Positions 8,393-14,633 of a stretch of DNA of 41,306 nucleotides are shown here, in pieces. The stretch covers positions 1-41,306 of the IMG/VR virus record IMGVR_UViG_3300044568_003994, one strand, 5' to 3'. Below the pieces are notes generated by a model. It was not told the origin of the DNA, searched no databases, and worked only from the letters and a program-made list of their open reading frames with translations. A program made the position numbers and the translations under genes. Each line of letters begins with the position of its first letter. Within the stretch, counting starts at the first letter, position 1. Origin of the DNA: a virus.

Positions 8393-9095
8393 TTAAAAAT
8401 GCCATAACGTTAGCTTCACGCTGTCCCCTTTCAGGGCTACCAATCACCACATCTAATTGAAAATTCTGTACACGATATGTCATATTAAACGTGCTAGGTA
8501 TGCCTTTAGCATTCATAATGTCACGCTCTTCTTCTACGCATTTTGTCAATTTAACATTAAGTGCTTCTCTATGTGCATAACAGGCTGGATCTATAACATC
8601 TCTACCTAAAAAAACAGTAGTTTGCTTGTCAGGACCTGTTATTTTAGAGGAGAATACATATATGACTGTTGGCTCTGCTAATGAATCATTAAACATAGTT
8701 TTATCGCCTTTACTACTAGATTTCCCTTCAATTGCGTAAAAAACACCATTAAAATCTCTAACGAGAAAGTCCGGAGGACTATGTGACCCACATGGCTGAT
8801 GAATATAACTGCCATATGTCATATCTTCTAAAAATTCAAGAAGTCGAGTAGGGTCATTAGTCCTAGCAAAATTTTTCATTACTGCTTTTGGAATAGAATC
8901 TAGTTTTTTTGGTGGCGCTTTTCGAGGTCTTTTTGTTTTTTTAACATACACAAATTTAGAAAAGCCCTGATCAGTAAATCTACAAATAATAGCATGTTCA
9001 TGCCCATGTTTGCCTTTATAGGTATTTGCGGTATCATTTGTATGATATGGCATCTTTATGATTTCAGCTATTGCTTTTGATAATTGTAAACACAT
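8385..9095 (-). CDS. PD-(D/E)xK nuclease, putative restriction endonuclease
   Basis: 236 residues. The nuclease core reads SPPDFLVRDFNGVFYAIEGKSSSKG: Asp109 then Glu123-x-Lys125, the PD...ExK arrangement of type II restriction enzymes, followed by FNDSL and TVIYVFSS. The basic stretch at 51-64 could bind DNA. It is translationally coupled to the methyltransferase gene downstream. Start chosen at 9095 with aaggat upstream. The nuclease fold is likely; specificity and whether it is active in the phage are unknown. Confidence 0.75.
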   Translation of the reverse strand: MCLQLSKAIAEIIKMPYHTNDTANTYKGKHGHEHAIICRFTDQGFSKFVYVKKTKRPRKAPPKKLDSIPKAVMKNFARTNDPTRLLEFLEDMTYGSYIHQPCGSHSPPDFLVRDFNGVFYAIEGKSSSKGDKTMFNDSLAEPTVIYVFSSKITGPDKQTTVFLGRDVIDPACYAHREALNVKLTKCVEEERDIMNAKGIPSTFNMTYRVQNFQLDVVIGSPERGQREANVMAFLSE

Positions 9096-9122
9096 TGTTG
9101 TTAAATCCTTTTAACTTATTAA

Positions 9123-9698
9123 TTAAATCCATTCGATATCTACCGCCAAAACAAAACGATAGTCCTTACTTTGAATTATACCTGGTCTATGCCATTGATT
9201 ACTTGGATAAATCAACCAGTTATATTCAGTTGGTCTTACAAAAAACTTACCTGGATTAGTAGGACCATTAGGAGCCATCTCCGTGCCACTAATGTCAATG
9301 TCAACTTCTTCAGGTATATGTAAGTAAAAAATACCACTTAACATATTGGCATCCGGATTTTCAGGATGCCAATGATTATGCCAATAGGTATCACGATCTT
9401 CAACTGTATCCAGATTAGTCATAAAACTCCATGCCATCATATTAGATACACGGACTTCACGACCTAGATACATAAAGACACTAAAGAGAAAACTCATTCG
9501 GTATTTCAACCAAACCTCTTCTGGTCTGCTAAAGATATTTTCTTGGGTTTGATATTTGGGACTATTTTTAAAATAGTTACCAGAATCAATTACCCGTTTC
9601 ACAATAGTAATAGCTGCTTGATTATCTTCCTTCGTTATGATTGAACTAAAATCATACTTCTTAAAAACATCATTGGTGTCTATTACTGTATAGGTCAC
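9123..9698 (-). CDS. 2-oxoglutarate/Fe(II)-dependent oxygenase-like protein
   Basis: 191 residues, GTG start overlapping the parvulin stop by 4 nt (GTGA). The fold signature is HNHWHPENPDANMLSGIFYLHIP (His107/109/111) and, later, WLIYPSNQWHRP with His170 and RFVLAVDIEW with Arg181. This matches the jelly-roll oxygenases frequent in aquatic phages. Such enzymes hydroxylate proteins or small molecules; the substrate here is unknown. Its coupling to a prolyl isomerase suggests, weakly, a proline-containing target. Confidence 0.8.
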   Translation of the reverse strand: MTYTVIDTNDVFKKYDFSSIITKEDNQAAITIVKRVIDSGNYFKNSPKYQTQENIFSRPEEVWLKYRMSFLFSVFMYLGREVRVSNMMAWSFMTNLDTVEDRDTYWHNHWHPENPDANMLSGIFYLHIPEEVDIDISGTEMAPNGPTNPGKFFVRPTEYNWLIYPSNQWHRPGIIQSKDYRFVLAVDIEWI

Positions 9699-9964
9699 GC
9701 AGTTCGCTTAATTAAATGATATCCAAATTGTGTTTGGACAGCTTCACTAATACCACCAACTGGTAGGTCAAATGAAACATTTTCAAATGGCTGAACCATC
9801 TGACCACGACCAAATAACCCTAAATCACCACCGTTTTGCCCACTTGGACATTTTGAATGACGTTTTGCCAATTCGGCAAAATCTGCACCAGAATTAAGTT
9901 GTTCAGTCAGTTGAGTAACTTCTTCTAATGTTTGTACTAAAATGTGACTTGCTTGTACTTTCAT
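9695..9964 (-). CDS. Parvulin-type peptidyl-prolyl cis-trans isomerase
   Basis: 89 residues, a single parvulin domain without signal peptide: ASHILV (5-10), FAELAKRHSKCPSGQNGGDLG, and the end FGYHLIKRTA. It catalyses proline isomerisation and may help fold virion or host proteins in the cytoplasm. Coupled by a 4-nt overlap to the oxygenase gene. Confidence 0.95.
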   Translation of the reverse strand: MKVQASHILVQTLEEVTQLTEQLNSGADFAELAKRHSKCPSGQNGGDLGLFGRGQMVQPFENVSFDLPVGGISEAVQTQFGYHLIKRTA

Positions 9965-9973
9965 CCACCCTCC

Positions 9974-10186
9974 TTACGTTGATTGTTTGGTTGCTTTTTT
10001 AGCACGTTTCGCTAAAACATTTAACCGACTACGAATTTTATCCTTAGCTTTTTTAGAAGGAGTTTTCTCCATCATTTCAGTTAATTTAGCTTCACTAATG
10101 GTACCTAATCTTGGTCTACCATTCCTAGTTAATGTTGAACCTTTTCTAGGTTTATTTGCTTTTGATATTTGCTGTACTCCAGCCAT
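9974..10186 (-). CDS. Small basic protein
   Basis: 70 residues, very basic (KANKPRKG, KKAKDKIRSR, KRAKKATK), suggesting nucleic-acid binding. Not recognised. A consensus promoter at 10219-10247 directly precedes it; it likely shares a transcript with the parvulin and oxygenase genes. Confidence 0.7.
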   Translation of the reverse strand: MAGVQQISKANKPRKGSTLTRNGRPRLGTISEAKLTEMMEKTPSKKAKDKIRSRLNVLAKRAKKATKQST

Positions 10187-10218
10187 GATCTTTCCTTATT
10201 TGTTAAATTAAAAAATGT

Positions 10219-10247
10219 ATTATATCAGGTTTAACAACCAGTGTCAA
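10219..10247 (-). promoter_or_regulatory. Consensus promoter for basic protein, parvulin and oxygenase
   Basis: TTGACA (10242-10247), 17-bp spacer, TATAAT (10219-10224), read leftward. The -35 box lies inside the end of the 55-aa gene. Confidence 0.85.
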
Positions 10248-10398
10248 CTGATTTATCTTGTTGAGTATCTTCTTCAGTAATTATTTTATTCTCTTTTACT
10301 GCTACATCTTCTTTTTTTGCAAAAATAGCATCCCAATTATCTGAGAATTTATCTTTGCTTACGCTCATTGGGCGTGGCTTAGAACCTTTTCCTGCCAT
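10231..10398 (-). CDS. Small hypothetical protein (55 aa)
   Basis: A short gene starting MAGKGSKPRPMSVSKDKF and continuing with an acidic, Lys-containing tail ending in DTGC. The ATG at 10398 has a strong ribosome binding site (gaaggaaaataa). The N-terminal phrase with FSDNWDAIF is reminiscent of small proteins near phage tRNA or structural genes, but no function is known. Confidence 0.65.
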   Translation of the reverse strand: MAGKGSKPRPMSVSKDKFSDNWDAIFAKKEDVAVKENKIITEEDTQQDKSVDTGC

Positions 10399-10437
10399 AA
10401 TTTATTTTCCTTCTTCGTCGTATGACAGAGCAATTAT

Positions 10438-10512
10438 TGGGCCCGTTCGGGCATGATCCGAAAGTCTCAACCGTTATGAGCGGTGTGTTTTATCCAATTA
10501 AACTACAGGCCC
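10438..10512 (-). tRNA. tRNA-Met (CAT)
   Basis: Cloverleaf on the minus strand: acceptor GGGCCTG/CGGGCCC, D-arm with TTGG, anticodon loop CTCATAA, T-stem TTCGG/CCGAA. One mismatch at the top of the anticodon stem. CCA is not encoded. It lacks the GGG/CCC anticodon stem of initiators, so it is an elongator Met or an Ile tRNA with modified CAT. Flanking bases extend the acceptor stem into a 17-bp perfect inverted repeat (10427-10443 with 10508-10524). Confidence 0.85.
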
Positions 10513-10543
10513 AATAATTGCTCTATTAATTTATATTAAAATT

Positions 10544-10618
10544 TGGAGCGGGTGACAAGGTTCGAACTTGCGACGAACGGCTTGGAAGGCCGACACTCTA
10601 CCACTGAGTTACACCCGC
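10544..10618 (-). tRNA. tRNA-Gly (TCC)
   Basis: Acceptor GCGGGTG/CACCCGC, D-arm ACTC/GAGT, anticodon loop CTTCCAA, T-arm GCAAG TTCGAAC CTTGT, discriminator T and encoded CCA. Confidence 0.95.
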
Positions 10619-10643
10619 ATAATTGTGTTGAATGATTTAAAGA

Positions 10644-10664
10644 TGGTACCCATAATGGGTACCA
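10644..10664 (-). terminator. Stem-loop terminator after the NPPF methyltransferase
   Basis: TGGTACCC/GGGTACCA, 8-bp perfect stem, 5-nt loop, followed on the minus strand by TCTTT. It lies 19 nt past the methyltransferase stop and before tRNA-Gly. Confidence 0.65.
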
Positions 10665-10682
10665 CCTAATTAACTGCTATTT

Positions 10683-11606
10683 CTATTTATTAGCCTCATC
10701 TATTTCGCTATTAATTTTAGCAAGCGCGTCACTATAGGCACGAATTATTATTGATTTACCACCAACATTTGGTGCGCCCATATTTGTAACATATTTACTC
10801 CAATCTATACCTTCAAGAATTCCTCTAACATAAGGTTGCTTTGGAGAAAATACATAATGGGTTGTTGTTTCCACTGATACCTTATCGATATCACATACAT
10901 GTATCTTACCCCAGTATTTTAATCCAAATTCCCAATATTCTTTTTTTCTAAGTTGTTCCCTAACTAATGGACGTCTAGCAACATTGTCACAGGTGAGAAA
11001 GAAATCAAAATCTGGATGAGAAGTAGGTGGAATGGTAGTTATCCTAAGATTTTCACCAAGGTTCTCCTTTGACCATATTTGCATACAACAATTAACATTA
11101 TGTGGATTACCATCCTTAACAAAACTATTGATAGGTAATATTTCACTAAAATATAATCCAAAATCAGGATTCAATTGTTTCTGTACTTTCCACGAGGAAT
11201 GATATTTTGCAGGTACTATAAATGCAATAGTATTAGCAAATGTCGCAGCATGATTAAAGAATCCTTTTGCTAAAGGATTCATATAACCAGTTCCAAATGG
11301 GGGGTTACCAATAACTATGATCTTTATGTTATTAGTTTCTGGATGATATGGCGACACATACGTAAAGAAATCCTGTTGAATAATACCCGGTCCTTCTGGG
11401 GCAATATCTAACGCAACAGTATCAGTAGGTAAGTATCGCAATATGTTTCCAGAACCAGCACTTGGTTCAATTACCATATCATAGTTAGTTAATGGACAAA
11501 ATTGATTAATTTTGTCCACAAACATTTTCGCTATACTAAGTTCCGTATAGAACTTATCCAGATTAACCGGGTTAACCGGTTTAACTGTCTTAGCTGTCTT
11601 AGCCAT
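10683..11606 (-). CDS. N6-adenine DNA methyltransferase (NPPF type)
   Basis: 307 residues with motif I EPSAGSGN (47-54) and motif IV NPPFG (101-105), typical of amino-methyltransferases acting on adenine. DKFYT at 17-21 is a common N-terminal phrase of phage members. The C-terminal half probably recognises the target. The start ATGGCTAA overlaps the GIY-YIG gene stop by 8 nt, so the two are made together. Confidence 0.88.
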   Translation of the reverse strand: MAKTAKTVKPVNPVNLDKFYTELSIAKMFVDKINQFCPLTNYDMVIEPSAGSGNILRYLPTDTVALDIAPEGPGIIQQDFFTYVSPYHPETNNIKIIVIGNPPFGTGYMNPLAKGFFNHAATFANTIAFIVPAKYHSSWKVQKQLNPDFGLYFSEILPINSFVKDGNPHNVNCCMQIWSKENLGENLRITTIPPTSHPDFDFFLTCDNVARRPLVREQLRKKEYWEFGLKYWGKIHVCDIDKVSVETTTHYVFSPKQPYVRGILEGIDWSKYVTNMGAPNVGGKSIIIRAYSDALAKINSEIDEANK

Positions 11607-12258
11607 TATTTGACAACCAAGGATATGAACCAGTAATTTCTTTATATTTTCTCAATATAGATTTTTCAAAAAACTTAGCCACCTCAGGAACTTCTACCGA
11701 TTCGGTATCTCCCCATATTGAAATTGGTACTACTGGATTTATAACAGGATAGGAATATATTTCTACCTTTATATTATTAAGTATAGCACCATAAATGCTT
11801 TCTACAATATGATAATTAGTTGTAGAACATGTACCTTTGTTTCTTGCAGCTCGTGTTCCACAATTATAAGAACCTATTCTACCTTGAATGGTATCTGCTG
11901 TCATTCCAAGCTTGACAATTTTGCCATCGAAGGAAATAGCATATACATGACCTTTGTGTTTTTTAAAATCGTATTCTCTCCCAGCAACTGGAATGAAATC
12001 AACTAACTTCTTGTCAAAAGAAGGGCCATTGATAAATTCCCGTTTGCTTATTGGGAAATTCTCTTCTATATTAAGAACACCGTCCGCAATTTTTTCAAAA
12101 CCATGCGGTACAGCAAACTCATCAAGACTAAGTTCGTTGGAAAAATCAAAAGACCAATTTTCGTTAGTCGGTGGGTAATCAAATACTGCGTTTGAAGTTA
12201 TCTTCATTTGTAAATCTTCCATGATAATTTTATTATTAAAGCAAGAACGATATTCCAT
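11599..12258 (-). CDS. GIY-YIG-like nuclease
   Basis: 219 residues. The core HVYAISFDGKIVKLGMTADTIQ fits GIY...(Y)IG spacing (Val105-Tyr106-Ala107, then KLG at 116-118), followed by GRIGSYNCG with Arg127, and a conserved CSTTNYH segment. The N-terminal ~95 residues are unassigned. Start chosen at 12258 with aggat upstream. Coupled to a DNA methyltransferase by an 8-nt overlap, so it may be a restriction partner (GIY-YIG restriction enzymes exist) or a homing-type nuclease. Confidence 0.7.
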   Translation of the reverse strand: MEYRSCFNNKIIMEDLQMKITSNAVFDYPPTNENWSFDFSNELSLDEFAVPHGFEKIADGVLNIEENFPISKREFINGPSFDKKLVDFIPVAGREYDFKKHKGHVYAISFDGKIVKLGMTADTIQGRIGSYNCGTRAARNKGTCSTTNYHIVESIYGAILNNIKVEIYSYPVINPVVPISIWGDTESVEVPEVAKFFEKSILRKYKEITGSYPWLSNNG

Positions 12259-12261
12259 ATC

Positions 12262-12333
12262 AATCCTGCCGGTTTATACTACGGGTACTACTAAGATGGT
12301 GTTCCTTATGGACTTTCACCATAATAAGGTTAT
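12262..12333 (-). promoter_or_regulatory. Structured 5' leader of the GIY-YIG gene
   Basis: Between the promoter and the start the minus-strand RNA can pair ATGGTG with CACCAT around a loop containing AAGTCCATAAGGAA. It is GC-richer than its surroundings and about 70 nt long. A regulatory leader is possible; no known riboswitch is recognised. Confidence 0.35.
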
Positions 12334-12362
12334 ATTATATATCAATATATAACGGTTGTCAA
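12334..12362 (-). promoter_or_regulatory. Consensus promoter for the GIY-YIG/methyltransferase pair
   Basis: TTGACA (12357-12362), 17-bp spacer, TATAAT (12334-12339), read leftward, just past tRNA-Glu. Confidence 0.85.
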
Positions 12363-12371
12363 ATTTAAAAA

Positions 12372-12447
12372 TGGCGTTCCCAAGGGGGTTTGAACCCCTG
12401 TTACTCCCGTGAAAGGGGAGTGTCCTAGACCACTAGACGATGGGAAC
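12372..12447 (-). tRNA. tRNA-Glu (TTC)
   Basis: Acceptor GTTCCCA/TGGGAAC, D-loop with GTGG, anticodon loop CTTTCAC, T-arm AGGGG TTCAAAC CCCCT, discriminator G, encoded CCA. Confidence 0.95.
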
Positions 12448-12450
12448 TAT

Positions 12451-12645
12451 TTAATTGTCAATACGTGCGTCGCAAGAATGTTTCCAAAGTACAAATGAAC
12501 CTTCTCTACATTCTATCATATTGTTTTTTGCGGCAATGTCCATTTTAAGTGTATCTTCATGGTTTACCGTATAGATGGAAAAACCAATAAATATCGCAAA
12601 TATAGCTACTGTTCCTAAAATTAATGCTACGTGTTTTTCTGTCAT
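12451..12645 (-). CDS. Small single-pass membrane protein
   Basis: 64 residues with one transmembrane helix (VALILGTVAIFAIFIGFSIY, about 6-25) and a C-terminal part with two Cys (46 and 58). It sits between tRNA-Thr and tRNA-Glu, 3 nt from the latter. Ribosome binding site aaaggaaacatc. Function unknown. Confidence 0.65.
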   Translation of the reverse strand: MTEKHVALILGTVAIFAIFIGFSIYTVNHEDTLKMDIAAKNNMIECREGSFVLWKHSCDARIDN

Positions 12646-12670
12646 GATGTTTCCTTTGTTGTTATAAATT

Positions 12671-12746
12671 TGGAGCCACTGAGAGGAATCGAACCCCCAA
12701 CCTTCTGATTACAAATCAGACGCACTACCGATTGTGCTACAGTGGC
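12671..12746 (-). tRNA. tRNA-Thr (TGT)
   Basis: Acceptor GCCACTG/CAGTGGC, anticodon stem TCTGA/TCAGA with loop TTTGTAA, T-arm with GGTTCGATTCC, discriminator T, encoded CCA. Confidence 0.95.
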
Positions 12747-12769
12747 AAAAAAACTTTTGTTAAAATGGA

Positions 12770-12838
12770 AGCGGGTGACAGAGTTGAACTATCATCACTG
12801 GCTTATGAGACCAGTATTCTACCATTAAAATAACCCGC
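12770..12838 (-). tRNA. tRNA with CAT anticodon, short and divergent
   Basis: Acceptor GCGGGTT/CACCCGC (last pair mismatched), a short A/T-rich D-arm, anticodon stem CTGGT/GCCAG with loop CTCATAA, T-stem GATAG/CTGTC with loop TTCAACT. About 69 nt. It may be Met or Ile (modified CAT). The weak D-arm and missing pair suggest either decay or an unusual phage tRNA. Confidence 0.7.
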
Positions 12839-12841
12839 GAT

Positions 12842-12946
12842 AATTTAATAAAACACACTCTGTATCGGAATCGAACCGCATCATCTGTTGCGACAGATAG
12901 AGAACCAACTCAACCTTGATCAAGGGCGAATGTGTTTTATTAAATT
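12842..12946 (-). ncRNA. Inverted-repeat-closed RNA element A (tRNA-like)
   Basis: AATTTAATAAAACACA (12842-12857) is perfectly complementary to 12931-12946, a 16-bp closing stem. Inside, on the minus strand, there is a T-arm-like CGG TTCGATT CCG, a D-arm-like GAG TTGGTT CTC, and a stem ATCTG/CAGAT with a 6-nt loop where the anticodon should be. An extra palindromic hairpin (CCTTGATCAAGG) sits between the closing stem and the D-arm. It looks like a tRNA-derived RNA, not a functional tRNA. Confidence 0.6.
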
Positions 12947-13072
12947 TTAAAAAACATACTTAATATTCATTTATTCTGACAAATAAACTTTTCGCAGTGT
13001 GTCAGCACCACCGATTGCCCCCATGCCATTTGTTTGCACTAGAACAACCGTCAAATATGTTTTTCTAAAATT
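12943..13072 (-). ncRNA. Inverted-repeat-closed RNA element B
   Basis: AATTTTAAAAAACATA (12943-12958) pairs with 13056-13072 with a single bulge. The ~97-nt interior is GC-richer than its surroundings and not recognised. The left arm shares bases with the right arm of element A. Confidence 0.5.
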
Positions 13073-13155
13073 AAAAGTATTTCAACACACATCGTCCACT
13101 GTGACCTTAGAGTGTGTAATAGTTAATTGATACAATCAACCCAAATACTTTTAAT
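13070..13155 (-). ncRNA. Inverted-repeat-closed RNA element C
   Basis: ATTAAAAGTATTT (13070-13082) is the perfect reverse complement of 13143-13155. The 60-nt interior has CACAC/GTGTG and TTGAT/ATCAA pairing options. Confidence 0.5.
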
Positions 13156-13241
13156 AAAACACACTATAGAATAGTTTTAGTCGCCTCTATTCTTAACGAG
13201 TAAGCGAATTTATATAAACTCGATTAATGTGTTTTATTAAA
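13150..13241 (-). ncRNA. Inverted-repeat-closed RNA element D
   Basis: TTTAATAAAACACA (13150-13163) pairs perfectly with 13228-13241. These arms are identical to those of element A. The interior (64 nt) contains GAATAG/CTATTC. Confidence 0.5.
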
Positions 13242-13242
13242 T

Positions 13243-13340
13243 ACTTTTAAGAATATACTGATTCGCATTAACACTGCGATTCGACACATTTTACCTTGCC
13301 CTTGCGGTCATGCTCCGCAGCTCAATATATTCTTAAAAGT
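13243..13340 (-). ncRNA. Inverted-repeat-closed RNA element E
   Basis: ACTTTTAAGAATATA (13243-13257) pairs perfectly with 13326-13340 (15 bp). The 68-nt interior is GC-rich, with GCGGAGCATGACCGC pairing (GCGG/CCGC). Confidence 0.5.
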
Positions 13341-13391
13341 GCCGTCTTGTAATATGCGTCCATACTACTATGCTAGTTTAGGCATTCTAGC

Positions 13392-13429
13392 TACCACAGC
13401 TTTGAGCATTGTTAAGAGGCTGTGTGGTA
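13392..13429 (-). ncRNA. Hairpin F between element E and tRNA-Asn
   Basis: TACCAC plus AGC pairs with GCT plus GTGGTA (2-nt bulge) around an 18-nt loop. The flanking bases 13341-13391 hold no gene that I can see. Confidence 0.35.
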
Positions 13430-13433
13430 TATT

Positions 13434-13510
13434 TGGCTCCCAGAGTAAGAATCGAACTTACCTGATAAACAGATTAACAGTCTGCTGACACACCTTGCGT
13501 CCGTCCGGGA
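13434..13510 (-). tRNA. tRNA-Asn (GTT)
   Basis: Acceptor TCCCGGA/TCTGGGA, D-arm with AAGG, anticodon loop CTGTTAA, T-arm GTAAG TTCGATT CTTAC, discriminator G, encoded CCA. Confidence 0.93.
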
Positions 13511-13532
13511 ATAAACTTTTTATTAAGTATAT

Positions 13533-13561
13533 ATTATAAACTATATTGTTTATAATGTCAA
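13533..13561 (-). promoter_or_regulatory. Consensus promoter inside the tRNA/RNA array
   Basis: TTGACA (13556-13561), 17-bp spacer, TATAAT (13533-13538), read leftward. It would start transcription just before tRNA-Asn and the A-F elements. Confidence 0.85.
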
Positions 13562-13578
13562 CTACTATTTTAAATATT

Positions 13579-13665
13579 TGGCGGAAGGTATAGGACTCGA
13601 ACCTATGCGACCCGTAAAGGTCGATGGATTAGCAATCCACTCCATTACCGCTCTGGCAACCTTCC
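13579..13665 (-). tRNA. tRNA-Ser (GCT)
   Basis: 87-nt class II tRNA: acceptor GGAAGGT/ACCTTCC, anticodon loop TTGCTAA, long variable arm (CGACC/GGTCG), T-arm ATAGG TTCGAGT CCTAT, encoded CCA. Confidence 0.95.
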
Positions 13666-13666
13666 T

Positions 13667-13736
13667 AAAATAATTTAGTAGTTTCTATTCAACTACCAAG
13701 TCACCGATAATCATCGCATCAATACTAAATTATTTT
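13667..13736 (-). ncRNA. Inverted-repeat-closed RNA element H
   Basis: AAAATAATTTAGTA (13667-13680) pairs perfectly with 13723-13736 (14 bp). The 42-nt interior includes TCGGTGACTTGGTAG on the minus strand. Confidence 0.5.
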
Positions 13737-13738
13737 TA

Positions 13739-13840
13739 TAAAATAACTAATTCCGCTATATCGCTGGCAGGAGTTATCCCGTCACAAATGTTTAAGCCAG
13801 TCCTTCAAACACCGCCCATGCAGGTAATTTATTTATCTTA
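13739..13840 (-). ncRNA. Inverted-repeat-closed RNA element I (imperfect)
   Basis: 13739-13752 pairs imperfectly with 13826-13840. An internal stem CTGGC/GCCAG (13764-13768 with 13796-13800) is perfect. Weaker support than A-E. Confidence 0.35.
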
Positions 13841-13864
13841 TAGTCAATTACACTAATAAAAAAA

Positions 13865-13901
13865 TACAGTCCCTAACTTCTGCGGTATAAACGCCACTGT
13901 A
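13865..13901 (-). ncRNA. Hairpin element J at the start of the array transcript
   Basis: TACAGT/ACTGTA closes an interior with GCG/CGC pairing. It lies just downstream of the promoter at 13929-13956. Confidence 0.35.
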
Positions 13902-13928
13902 CTCTTTCGGATAAATTCATTAAGGTAT

Positions 13929-13956
13929 ATTATACCTAATTATTTTTTAATGTCAA
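13929..13956 (-). promoter_or_regulatory. Consensus promoter for the tRNA/RNA array
   Basis: TTGACA (13951-13956), 16-bp spacer, TATAAT (13929-13934), read leftward, overlapping the end of the 66-aa gene. First promoter ahead of elements J, I, H and tRNA-Ser. Confidence 0.85.
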
Positions 13957-14136
13957 GCTTTTTTTATGATTAAAAAACCCTTCATACCATGCTCTTACGA
14001 TATTATTGCCATCATCATATTCCAAATGATAAACATAGTCATCGTCACATTCTAACCGGATATAATTACCTTTTTCATCATATTCTTTAATAAACCATTT
14101 TCCGTTACCATATTCAGTTAATTCACGACGGTTCAT
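13936..14136 (-). CDS. Small hypothetical protein (66 aa)
   Basis: Contains WFIKEYDEKGNYIRLECDDDYVYHLEYDDGNN-like phrases (shown in part), a short beta-hairpin pattern resembling a single YD-type repeat. ATGA overlap with the upstream gene. Function unknown. Confidence 0.65.
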   Translation of the reverse strand: MNRRELTEYGNGKWFIKEYDEKGNYIRLECDDDYVYHLEYDDGNNIVRAWYEGFFNHKKSLTLKNN

Positions 14137-14387
14137 TTATATTTCCACTCTTTAATTGATACGGTTAGAAAGTTAGTTGGATGCCACCTATTCATTATGA
14201 AATGTAATCTAGTTTCATAACATTCCCGCATTATTGGATCTTTCATCTTTGTAAATGCTTCTTTCAATTCAATCAGTGTTCTGTTGGTGATATTAATTCC
14301 GGGAAACGGATATGATTGAATTACTTTTGATTCATTATCTGTATTTGAATCTCTTACCAATACTTCTACCCAAGGTATTTGTTTCAT
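14133..14387 (-). CDS. Hypothetical protein (84 aa)
   Basis: Mixed charged protein with a Trp-containing end (NRWHPTNFLTVSIKEWKYK). No recognised motif. Coupled by a 4-nt ATGA overlap to the next gene and 15 nt after the upstream one, so it is part of the kinase operon. Confidence 0.65.
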   Translation of the reverse strand: MKQIPWVEVLVRDSNTDNESKVIQSYPFPGINITNRTLIELKEAFTKMKDPIMRECYETRLHFIMNRWHPTNFLTVSIKEWKYK

Positions 14388-14402
14388 ATTATCTCATTTA
14401 AT

Positions 14403-14633
14403 TTATAGTGTGTCAATTTTTTTAAATTTTTCATATGATCTTTTCAATGGCCCTATTATAAAGACCTGTAGGGCTGCAATTAACATTGAAGTAATGATAT
14501 AATAGGCAATATACTTATCATAGGGTATTGGTAGAAACAATACGGACATACATATACTGAAATGAATTATAAATCCCACCGATACCCAGTCGATATTACT
14601 TAAAAGATATTTCAAAAACCTAATTATGTTCAT
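14403..14633 (-). CDS. Small two-helix membrane protein
   Basis: 76 residues with hydrophobic segments at about 16-36 and 42-61 and a basic C-terminus (KRSYEKFKK). ATGA overlap with the kinase gene. Function unknown. Confidence 0.65.
   Translation of the reverse strand: MNIIRFLKYLLSNIDWVSVGFIIHFSICMSVLFLPIPYDKYIAYYIITSMLIAALQVFIIGPLKRSYEKFKKIDTL

Noticed and set aside
12943-13340. Elements B-E as missed tRNA genes
   Set aside because: None has a convincing T-arm plus anticodon arm on either strand; only element A shows tRNA-like loops.
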